From Haloplanus salinarum (GTDB taxonomy: Archaea > Halobacteriota > Halobacteria > Halobacteriales > Haloferacaceae): a stretch of DNA of 64,000 nt. Numbering within the stretch: position 1 is the first letter of the stretch; every line of letters begins with the position of its first letter. This document shows positions 57,449 through 64,000 of the stretch, piece after piece. The notes under the pieces were generated by a model. That model had not been told where the DNA came from. It saw only the letters and a program-made list of their open reading frames with translations, and did not search any database. The stretch is taken from assembly GCF_024498175.1 (NCBI RefSeq), contig NZ_CP101823.1, positions 2,362,987 through 2,426,986 on the forward strand, read 5' to 3'. Both the position numbers and the translations under genes were made by a program.

Positions 57449-59312
57449 ATCGGACGAGACGACCGGCGAGATGTCCGACGGGTTACAGGTGGAGCTGTTC
57501 CACCCGGACTCGGACCGCGAACCCGGCGACACCAACATCCAGGCGCTCGGCTTCGACATCCACCCCGTCGTCTTCCCGGTCGCGCTGGTGATCATCGCCC
57601 TCTTCATCGCGATCACCGTCTTCTTCCGAACGCTCGCGCAGGCGTTCGGGTGGACGATGGTCGTCACCCAGGAGACGGCCCAGGAGAACGGCTGGGAGGT
57701 CCTTCGACAGATCCAGGACGGCGTCGTCGTGTACCAGACGGCCAACGACGCGTACAACGTCATCTTCAACTTCATCGGCACCAACTTCGGCTGGTTCTAC
57801 CTGCTCGCGGTGAACCTCTTCATCGTCGTCCTCCTCTTTTTCGCGTTCAGCAAGTACGGCAAGATCAGGATCGGCGGCGTCGAGGCCGAGAAGGAGTTCA
57901 GCGACTTCTCGTGGATGGCGATGCTGTTCAGCGCCGGGATGGGGATCGGCCTCATGTTCTTCAGCGTCACCGAGCCGATGTTCTACTTCAACACGCCGCC
58001 GTCCTACTTCGGCGCCGAGGCCGGTACCGGCGCCGCCGCCGCGGCCGCGATGGCCCAGACGTTCTTCCACTGGGGCTTCCATCCGTGGGCCGTCTACGGC
58101 CTCGTCGGCCTCGGCCTCGCGTTCTTCTCGTTTAACCGCGGGCTCCCGCTCACCTTCCGGTCGATCTTCTGGCCGCTGCTCGGCGACCGGATCTACGGGT
58201 GGCCGGGCCACGTCATCGACCTCGTGACGGTGTTCGCGACGCTCTTTGGCCTCTCGACGTCGCTGGGGCTGGGGGTCGCACAAGTGAACAGCGGGCTCTC
58301 CTACGTCTTCGGCAGCGGGATGCTCGGTGTCGCGGACGTTCCCACCGGAACGACCCCGCAGGTGTTGCTCATCGCCGGCATCACGGCCATCGCCACGCTC
58401 TCGGTCGCGGCGGGTCTCGACGGCGGCGTCAAGCGCCTGAGCACCATCAACCTCTACCTGATGTTCGCCCTGCTCGGGTTCCTGTTGCTCGTCGGCCCGA
58501 CGGTGTTCATCCTGGGGACCTGGGTCGAGGGCCTGGGCGCGTACTTCCAGAACATCCTCGGACTCGGCTTCTTCACCGGCACGCTCTCCCCCGCGGCCAA
58601 CGGGACGCCGACCGGGTGGACCGTCTTCTACTGGGGCTGGTGGATCGCGTGGTCGCCCTTCGTCGGGATGTTCATCGCCCGCATCTCGAAGGGGCGCACC
58701 ATCCGCCAGTTCGTGCTCGGCGTGCTGTTCCTGCCCTCGCTGTTCTCGACCATCTGGCTCTCGACGTTCGGCGGCAGCGCGCTGAACAGCGCGCTCGGCG
58801 GCGGTGCCGTCCAGACCCAGTACACCGAACTGGGCTACGGCGCCTTCGAGACCCTGGGGATGTTCATCACGCTGAACCAGTACCCGCTCGGCATCGTCTC
58901 GGGGCTGCTGGCGACGCTGCTGGTGATCACCTTCTTCGTCACCTCCTCGGACTCCGGATCGCTCGTCATCGACCACCTGACCTCCGGTGGCAAACACGAC
59001 GTGCCGAAGGCCCAGCGTGTCTTCTGGGCGGTCACCGAGGGTGCCGTGGCGTCGGTGCTGCTGATCGGCGGCGGACTGACCGCCCTGCAGACGGCCGCGA
59101 TCACCACCGGCCTCCCCTTCGCCTTCATCCTCTGTCTCATGTGTTACACCGTCTACCTCGGGCTCAGCAACGAGTACGAGATCCTCGAATCCGAGGAGTT
59201 CGCCGAGACCATCGAAGAACTCTCCGACCGCGAGAACGTCGACGTGGTGACCGCCGGCGACGAGATGGTGACGGACGTCAGGGAGGGCGACGACGCCGCA
59301 AGCAGCGACTGA
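57441..59312 (+). CDS. BCCT-family betaine/choline/carnitine transporter
   Basis: A 623-residue secondary transporter with twelve predicted helices. GMGIGLMFFSVTEPMFYF is the glycine-rich helix-3 motif. WTVFYWGWWIAWSPFVGMFIARISKGRTIRQF is the helix-8 signature with the aromatic Trp residues that cage the quaternary ammonium. An acidic cytoplasmic N-terminus and C-terminal tail (EELSDRENVDVVTAGDEMV) flank it. In this cluster it probably supplies betaine (or another methylated osmolyte) to the demethylases, besides osmotic uptake. An SD site precedes its ATG. Confidence 0.92.
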   Translation: MAESDETTGEMSDGLQVELFHPDSDREPGDTNIQALGFDIHPVVFPVALVIIALFIAITVFFRTLAQAFGWTMVVTQETAQENGWEVLRQIQDGVVVYQTANDAYNVIFNFIGTNFGWFYLLAVNLFIVVLLFFAFSKYGKIRIGGVEAEKEFSDFSWMAMLFSAGMGIGLMFFSVTEPMFYFNTPPSYFGAEAGTGAAAAAAMAQTFFHWGFHPWAVYGLVGLGLAFFSFNRGLPLTFRSIFWPLLGDRIYGWPGHVIDLVTVFATLFGLSTSLGLGVAQVNSGLSYVFGSGMLGVADVPTGTTPQVLLIAGITAIATLSVAAGLDGGVKRLSTINLYLMFALLGFLLLVGPTVFILGTWVEGLGAYFQNILGLGFFTGTLSPAANGTPTGWTVFYWGWWIAWSPFVGMFIARISKGRTIRQFVLGVLFLPSLFSTIWLSTFGGSALNSALGGGAVQTQYTELGYGAFETLGMFITLNQYPLGIVSGLLATLLVITFFVTSSDSGSLVIDHLTSGGKHDVPKAQRVFWAVTEGAVASVLLIGGGLTALQTAAITTGLPFAFILCLMCYTVYLGLSNEYEILESEEFAETIEELSDRENVDVVTAGDEMVTDVREGDDAASSD

Positions 59313-59400
59313 CGGCCGCCCCTCGGCCGGACCGCCTCAGCACCGGCGTCGACCGACCCTCGCCCGACGATTTATTTCGACCGCAGCCCTAGGCGGAGCC

Positions 59401-59850
59401 GTGGCCGACGACTCCTCCGGTCTCGTCCCGACGCTCGGTTCGGCCGGCAGACGGACGTTCGAGTGGCTCCGGTGGATCGTCGGTCGGCTGCTCGCCCCGC
59501 TCCGCGTCGGCGACGGCCCCAACGAGTTCCGCCTATCGAGCGTCGAGACCCACACCACCACCCTCGACGGCGACACCGGCTGGGCGTACCGCCCGCCGGC
59601 CACGCTCCGGTGTCCGGAGTGTGGGACCGACATCATCCAGGGCGGACCACGGGAACCGATCGACTGTCCCACGTGTGCGGTCGACCTGTCGCCCGAGCGG
59701 TTCGCCGACCTCGAACTCCTCGCCCTCCGCTGTCCGCTCTGTCGGACGCGGATGCAACACGGTCGACGCCACCCCGAGACGTTCGACGTGCCGGAGTGGG
59801 CGACCTGCCCCAACTGCCAGTACCACTGGGAGTTCAAACACTTCTACTGA
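59401..59850 (+). CDS. Zinc-ribbon protein, unknown function
   Basis: A 149-residue protein. Four CxxC pairs (CPEC, CPTC, CPLC and CPNC) in the C-terminal hundred residues suggest two zinc ribbons. The N-terminal 40 residues are amphipathic (RRTFEWLRWIVGRLLAPLRVG). No enzyme motif. The GTG at 59401 is the only sensible start, and TTTATTTCG at about 59371 sits about 27 bases before it, matching a leaderless gene. It precedes a 56-residue membrane protein. Confidence 0.7.
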   Translation: MADDSSGLVPTLGSAGRRTFEWLRWIVGRLLAPLRVGDGPNEFRLSSVETHTTTLDGDTGWAYRPPATLRCPECGTDIIQGGPREPIDCPTCAVDLSPERFADLELLALRCPLCRTRMQHGRRHPETFDVPEWATCPNCQYHWEFKHFY

Positions 59851-59901
59851 GGCGGGCGGTGGGTCGGGACTTTTGGGGCCGGCGCGCGTCGGGACGACTC
59901 G

Positions 59902-60072
59902 ATGCCCGAGATCGTCCCGACGGTGCTGGCGGTGCTGATCGTCGTCCTGTTCGGCGTCGCGCTGTCGCTCATGACCGTGGGCCGGCTCGACGTCGCCGGG
60001 GTGACCTTTCTGAGCGCCAGCCTGCTGATCTACCTCCGGGAACGGTGGCTCGGGCGCGGGCCCGCGTCGTGA
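59902..60072 (+). CDS. Small two-helix membrane protein
   Basis: A 56-residue protein. Two hydrophobic segments, VPTVLAVLIVVLFGVALSLMTV and VAGVTFLSASLLIYL, leave a short Arg-rich cytoplasmic end (RERWLGRGPAS). No family is recognised. It starts 51 bases after the zinc-ribbon gene and ends three bases before hairpin copy D. Confidence 0.6.
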   Translation: MPEIVPTVLAVLIVVLFGVALSLMTVGRLDVAGVTFLSASLLIYLRERWLGRGPAS

Positions 60073-60075
60073 CTC

Positions 60076-60149
60076 ATACGGAGTAATGTGACTGCGTACC
60101 GTGGTTCGCCAGGACAGTCCGGCGAACCACCGGTGCTGACTTACGAGTG
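60076..60149. repeat. Dispersed hairpin element, copy D
   Basis: It spans the gap between two convergent genes almost from stop to stop. The inner arms GTGGTTCGCC (60101-60110) and GGCGAACCAC (60121-60130) form a perfect 10-bp inverted repeat; the loop AGGACAGTCC is itself nearly self-complementary. The left outer arm (ATACGGAGTAATGTGA) is recognisable; the right one has decayed (CTTACGAGTGTCAG). Confidence 0.84.
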
Positions 60150-60590
60150 TCAGTCGTTCATCCGTTCGCGGACGGTGACCACCGGAACCTCGGCGGTCCG
60201 GACCACCTTCTCGGCCGTGCTACCGAGCAGCGCCCGGAACCGCCCCCGGTAGGCGGTGCCGAGGACGACGGCGCTCACGCCCTCGTCCTTGGCGTAGTCG
60301 ACGATCTCCTCGCCCGGCGAGCCGGTCCGGATCACCGTCACGCAGTCCAGGCCCGTCTCGCTCGCCATCTCGCAGACCTCCGTCGTGACCTCCTCGCCGT
60401 ACTCCCGGTACCGTTCGCGCATCTCGTCCTCGTCGTCCCGGAGATACACCGTCCGTGGCGCTCCCGGGAGGTCGACGACGTAGAGCGCGTGGACCGTCGC
60501 CCCACAGGTCGCCGCGAGCTCGATGCCGTGCTCGGCCCCCTTCCGTGCCTCGTCGCTCCCGTCGAACGGGATCAGAATGGTTTCGTACAT
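60150..60590 (-). CDS. Universal stress protein (UspA family)
   Basis: A 146-residue single Usp domain. MYETILIPFDGSDEARKGAEHGIELA is the typical start. The nucleotide loop reads VVLGTAYRGRFRALLGSTAEKVV: the second Gly of G-x2-G is replaced by Tyr, so ATP binding may be weakened compared with the copy at 3594. The C-terminal VPVVTVRER is usual. It is convergent with the small membrane protein, separated by the hairpin element, and 56 bases downstream of the potassium-channel gene on the same strand. Confidence 0.88.
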   Translation of the reverse strand: MYETILIPFDGSDEARKGAEHGIELAATCGATVHALYVVDLPGAPRTVYLRDDEDEMRERYREYGEEVTTEVCEMASETGLDCVTVIRTGSPGEEIVDYAKDEGVSAVVLGTAYRGRFRALLGSTAEKVVRTAEVPVVTVRERMND

Positions 60591-60646
60591 CTGTCTTCCT
60601 TCCTTACCAGTCGTTCTCCTGACGGGAGCAAATAACTTGGGGGCCG

Positions 60647-61900
60647 TCACTCGGCACCCTCGCGGGCGTCGTCGCCGTCGAATAGTCCCGAGAGGCCGTC
60701 CCCGTCGGCCTCCTCGTCGCCGAGGACGGCCCGGCCGAGCAGTCGGCCTCCGATGACCGCCGGGCTGACGACCGCGTCGGCGCCGACGGCCTCGAGTTTG
60801 TCGACGTGTCGCTGGTCGCTCGCCGCGGCGACGATCCGCACCCCCGGGGCGGCCTGCCGGGCGGCGACGACCGCCAGGGCGTCCCGGGCGTCGTCGTCGG
60901 TGGCGACGACCACGCCCCTGGCGGCGTCGATACGGGCGTCGAGCAGCGGTCCCTCGTCGGTCGGGTCGGCGGTCAGGACGTTCACCTCCCGCTCGTCGAG
61001 GGCGCTCGCCCGGTCGGCGTCGGGGGTCACGACGACCACGTCCGTCGTCGCCGCGAGTTCGTCGAGAAGCGGTTCCGTCAGGTCGCCGTGGCCGAGGACC
61101 AGCACGTGATCCTCGAGCAGTGTGAGTTCCGAGGCGGTCATGGTTCCGAAGGCACTGGAGATCCGCGATTCGAGCGCCGGGATGAGCAGCGATCCCGTGG
61201 CGACGGTGAACGCCCCCGTCCCGAGGACGATCACCGAGAGCGTGAACAGCTTGGTCACCTGAGTCGTCGGCGTCGCGTCGCCGTAGCCGACGGTGGTCCC
61301 CGTGACGATGATGTAGTAGAAGGCGTCGGTCAGGCTCCGGACGCCGGCGAAATGTTCGCGCATCGCGTAGGTGCCGACGGTGCCGTACACCTGCACCGCG
61401 ACGAAGGAAAGCAGGGCGACCGTCTGGAACGGGGTGAGGTCCAGCGCCCGATCGAACCCGCTCCGGTTCGCCGCCACCAGCGGGAGGCCGACCGCCGCCG
61501 CGACGAACGGCGCGAGGTCGGTCGCGTCCCCCGTCACCAACGGCACCGCGAGGAGGGCCGGATACAGGACGAGTGCCCCGTCCCACGCCAGTCGGTAGCC
61601 GGCGCGCAACCCCGCCGCGACGACGATCAGCAGGAAGGCGAGGAAGACGCTCGCGAGCGGCAGGATCGCCGCCACCCCGGGCGGGAGGAACGCCGCCAGC
61701 GGCCCGGTCGGGGCGACCGACCCTTGACTGAGACGCGAGAGGCCGGCGACGAACGCCAGGGTGGCGGCCGCCCCCGTCACCAACACCGCGGTCCGTGCCC
61801 CGGAGAACGCCCGCCAGTAGACCAGCGGCACCCGGTCCGGCCGGTGAAAGAGTTCCTCGAGCGCCGTGTCGGTCGACGGGTCCGGGGGATCGGCGGCCAC
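60647..61900 (-). CDS. Two-pore-type potassium channel with TrkA-N (RCK) domain
   Basis: A 417-residue channel protein. About six N-terminal helices are followed by the ion-channel pair with selectivity filter TTVGYGDATP. The cytoplasmic TrkA-N domain (VLVLGHGDLTEPLLDELAATTDVVVVTPD) binds a nucleotide or ligand that gates the pore. The GTG at 61900 is preferred because a TATA-like ACTTTTTGG lies upstream at about 61930 and longer starts would overlap the divergent BCCT gene. A shorter RCK half with only one TrkA-N domain is normal. It probably helps K+ balance in high salt. Confidence 0.84.
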   Translation of the reverse strand: MAADPPDPSTDTALEELFHRPDRVPLVYWRAFSGARTAVLVTGAAATLAFVAGLSRLSQGSVAPTGPLAAFLPPGVAAILPLASVFLAFLLIVVAAGLRAGYRLAWDGALVLYPALLAVPLVTGDATDLAPFVAAAVGLPLVAANRSGFDRALDLTPFQTVALLSFVAVQVYGTVGTYAMREHFAGVRSLTDAFYYIIVTGTTVGYGDATPTTQVTKLFTLSVIVLGTGAFTVATGSLLIPALESRISSAFGTMTASELTLLEDHVLVLGHGDLTEPLLDELAATTDVVVVTPDADRASALDEREVNVLTADPTDEGPLLDARIDAARGVVVATDDDARDALAVVAARQAAPGVRIVAAASDQRHVDKLEAVGADAVVSPAVIGGRLLGRAVLGDEEADGDGLSGLFDGDDAREGAE

Positions 61901-61979
61901 GACCGACCCATTCGTGACGGCGAACCAAAAAGTGTGAGTCGACGACACGCATATGAGCCCGGCCGCCGACGTGTGTGAC

Positions 61980-63845
61980 ATGGCGACACAGGGAGCGAGC
62001 GGCGTCGAGCGCCTCGTGCGCGCGGCGCTCCTGCCCGTCTGCGTGGCCGCCGGGGTCGTCGTCGTCTCGGGGTTTTTCTTCCCCTGGATCGTCGGCGGCG
62101 TCGTGAGCGGCCGGGGGTGGCTCGTCGTCTCCCTGCTCTTTTTCGGCTCCGGACTGGCCTACCTGGCCCTCCTCCCGCTCGACGACCCCGCCGCCGACGC
62201 CGACGGCCGGCCGGGCGCACCCTACCTCCTCCGGGTGCGACACGTCGCCTGGCGCAACTGGGCGAGCGGCTTCCTCGCCCGACAGGACCCGATCACGTTC
62301 GGCGTCCCGGTGCTGGTCTTCGCGGCCTTCTTCGCCGTTCGGCTCGCCGCCCCGACGGCGACGACGGCGGCCGTCACCGCCGCCGGCGACGTACTGTTCG
62401 GCGAGTTCGCCCCGCTTTTCGTCGTGGCGACGTTCCTGGCCGTCTGCTACGCGTTCTTCCTCTTGGTCGGCCCGTGGGGCGCGATCAAACTCGGGGGACC
62501 CGACGCGGAGCCGACCTACACCTACCCGACGTACTTCGCGATGGTGTTCACCGCCGGCATCGCCGCCGGCATCGTCTTCTGGGGGCCGGCCGAGTCGCTC
62601 TTTCACTACGGGTCGCCACCGCCGGCCGCGGACGTCGCCCCCCGTTCCGACGCCGCCGTCGTCGTCGCCCTGAGTTACGCGTTCTTTCACTGGGGCGTCT
62701 CCGCCTGGAGCGCCTACCTCGTGCTCGGCGTGCCCATCGCGTACTTCACGTACCGCCACGGCGCCCCTCTGCGGGTCTCGACGGTGCTGGCGCCGTTCCT
62801 CGGCGTCGACGGCCTCGACGGCTACGCCGCGCGGACCGTCGACGTGCTCGCCGTCTTCGCCACCATCGGCGGCGTCGCCACCTCCGTCGCCATCGTCGGC
62901 CGGCAGTTCCTCGCCGGCGTCGGCTTCCAGTGGGGGGTCGGCTTCGGCGGCGTCGGCGCCCTCCTCTTCGTCGCCGGCCTCGTCGTCATCTACGGGGTCT
63001 CCGCCGAGAGCGGCGTCCAGCGCGGCATCCGGCGCATCGCCGGCGTCAACCTCCTCCTGTTCGTGCTCTTCGCGGCGCTCCTGCTCGCCGTCGGTCCCCG
63101 CGGGTTCGTCCTCGATACCGGGACCGCGGCCCTCGGGCGGTACGCGGCCGATTTCGTCCCGATGAGCCTCCGGGGCGGCGGGGAGTGGGCCGCCGAGTGG
63201 ACGGTCTGGAACTGGTCGTGGTGGTTCTCCTGGGCGCCCTTCGCCGGCCTCTTTCTCGCCGCGCTCTCGAAGGGGCGACGGGTGCGGACCGTCGTGTTCA
63301 CCGGCGTCGTCGCCACCTCGGCGGCCTCCGTCTGCTGGCACCTCCTGCTCGGCGGGACGGCCCTCGGGCTCCAGCACTCGGGGCGGGTCGACGCGCTCGG
63401 CGCCGTCGCGACGAACGCCGGTGCCGAGGCCGTCGTCGCCTTCCCGGTCTTCGCCGCCCTCCCGCTCAGCCGTCTCCTCATGTTCCTGTTTCTCGCGCTC
63501 ATCGTCGTCTTCATCGTCACCTCGGCGGACACGTCGACGCTCGTCGTCTCCATCCTGGCGACCGAGCGGGGACACGCCCCCACGACCGGCAGCATCGTCT
63601 TCTGGGGGGTGCTCCAGGGCTGTGTCGCCGGCGCCGTGTTGCTGGTCGGCGGCGGCGAGTCGCTACAGACCGCGGCGGTGGCGACCGGCGGCCCCTTCGC
63701 CCTCCTCTCCGTGCTCTCCCTCGTGGGGCTGACCCGGACCTTCCGCCGACACGAGCGGGGGCATCCGACACTCCTCAACCGGGCGGCCGTCGCCCTCGTG
63801 GCGACGCCCCTCGGGCGGTTCGTGCCGTTCGACCGGGAGAACTAG
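61980..63845 (+). CDS. BCCT-family transporter, second copy
   Basis: A 621-residue transporter with about twelve helices. FFHWGVSAWSAYLVLGVPIAYFTYRHG and WTVWNWSWWFSWAPFAGLFLAALSKGRRVRTVV correspond to BCCT helices 5 and 8, retaining the paired Trp residues. It is clearly diverged from the 57441 transporter (WWFSWAPF instead of WWIAWSPF), so its substrate may differ (choline, betaine or ectoine-like). An ATG at 61953 is in frame; the TATA-like GCATATGA near 61950 favours 61980. It is divergent from the potassium channel, as in osmotic-stress gene pairs. Confidence 0.85.
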   Translation: MATQGASGVERLVRAALLPVCVAAGVVVVSGFFFPWIVGGVVSGRGWLVVSLLFFGSGLAYLALLPLDDPAADADGRPGAPYLLRVRHVAWRNWASGFLARQDPITFGVPVLVFAAFFAVRLAAPTATTAAVTAAGDVLFGEFAPLFVVATFLAVCYAFFLLVGPWGAIKLGGPDAEPTYTYPTYFAMVFTAGIAAGIVFWGPAESLFHYGSPPPAADVAPRSDAAVVVALSYAFFHWGVSAWSAYLVLGVPIAYFTYRHGAPLRVSTVLAPFLGVDGLDGYAARTVDVLAVFATIGGVATSVAIVGRQFLAGVGFQWGVGFGGVGALLFVAGLVVIYGVSAESGVQRGIRRIAGVNLLLFVLFAALLLAVGPRGFVLDTGTAALGRYAADFVPMSLRGGGEWAAEWTVWNWSWWFSWAPFAGLFLAALSKGRRVRTVVFTGVVATSAASVCWHLLLGGTALGLQHSGRVDALGAVATNAGAEAVVAFPVFAALPLSRLLMFLFLALIVVFIVTSADTSTLVVSILATERGHAPTTGSIVFWGVLQGCVAGAVLLVGGGESLQTAAVATGGPFALLSVLSLVGLTRTFRRHERGHPTLLNRAAVALVATPLGRFVPFDREN

Positions 63846-64000
63846 CGCGACCGCTCGACCGGCCGAAGATCGGTCGGCCCCTTGTCGAAACCGAGCCAGA
63901 CGCTCAACAGCGACGCGACGACGAGCAGATACGGGGGGTAGAGTGCGACGGCGACGTAGACTGCCGTCGTCGGCGTGAGGGATCCGGACCGATAGAGCCA
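63842..64000 (-). CDS. C-terminal part of a membrane protein (continues beyond the window)
   Basis: The minus strand is open from the right edge to a stop at 63842-63844. The 52 residues include a hydrophobic stretch (AVYVAVALYPPYLLVVASLLSVWLGF) and a charged tail (DKGPTDLRPVERSR). The stop overlaps the end of the BCCT gene by four bases. Too little is visible to name a family. Confidence 0.55.
   Translation of the reverse strand, partial: WLYRSGSLTPTTAVYVAVALYPPYLLVVASLLSVWLGFDKGPTDLRPVERSR

Noticed and set aside
60150-63575. A 1141-codon open frame on the minus strand
   Set aside because: It runs antisense through the potassium-channel and BCCT genes. Its translation is low-complexity Arg/Gly/Asp sequence. 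Only its last 146 codons (the stress protein) are real; long antisense frames are expected in very GC-rich DNA.

Overview
The window is archaeal and very probably haloarchaeal (class Halobacteria). It is uniformly very GC-rich. The proteins are strongly acidic. Many genes have a TATA-like box about 27 bases before an apparently leaderless ATG or GTG. It carries haloarchaeal or archaeal markers: CetZ tubulin, an aIF2-beta with a TRAM tail, Tat lipoproteins, halocyanin, a PGF-CTERM protein, HalOD1 and HTH_10 proteins, and CofC. I cannot name the genus from sequence alone.

Region by region. 1-5.3 kb: end of a CaiB-type CoA-transferase, a LeuA-like enzyme, aIF2-beta, a fumarylacetoacetase-family enzyme, a stress protein, an MsrB interrupted by a triplicated 45-bp repeat, and a HAD phosphatase. 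5.3-16.7 kb: envelope and export genes (lipoprotein, secreted proteins, membrane-anchored nuclease with lamin-tail domain, COG1361 protein plus MMPL exporter, S49 protease plus DUF4350-like protein), with a DapA-like aldolase and a PHP phosphoesterase. 16.8-20.3 kb: cyclophilin and a tightly overlapping pabB-pabA-pabC-like operon. 20.3-24 kb: tRNA-Leu(UAA) followed by tandem tRNA-tail-derived repeats, small proteins, thymidylate kinase and an NAD-binding epimerase. 24-26.6 kb: cetZ1, a membrane-anchored protein and cofC.

27-44 kb is the most unusual part. Four NMT1/THI5-like binding-protein genes without signal peptides lie in two coupled pairs. A formate dehydrogenase follows. Next comes a minus-strand respiratory module: a cupredoxin, a PQQ-type quinoprotein dehydrogenase with a D-x-D metal motif typical of lanthanide enzymes, a Tat-signal partner, and a halocyanin. 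Then comes an NMT1-type ABC importer whose first gene fuses a winged helix to an NMT1 domain. Three NMT1-gene promoters share a nearly identical 25-bp palindromic element over the TATA box, which looks like a regulon.

44-48 kb: an amphi-Trp protein, an ArsR-type regulator, two convergent CaCA antiporters and a second fumarylacetoacetase-family enzyme. 48-59.3 kb: a methylated-amine/osmolyte catabolic cluster consisting of a Rieske oxygenase, a methylenetetrahydrofolate reductase, a DmdA/GcvT-like demethylase, a sarcosine oxidase-like flavoprotein, a dimethylglycine/sarcosine dehydrogenase-like protein, and a BCCT transporter preceded by a 59-codon leader ORF. Together they fit stepwise demethylation of glycine betaine (or DMSP), with C1 units passing to folate and formaldehyde/formate. 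The formate dehydrogenase 15 kb away could finish that oxidation. 59.4-64 kb: small zinc-ribbon and membrane proteins, a stress protein, a potassium channel and a second BCCT transporter.

Four copies of an approximately 75-80-bp hairpin element with compensatory base changes sit directly after stop codons. I see no CRISPR array, transposase gene or rRNA.
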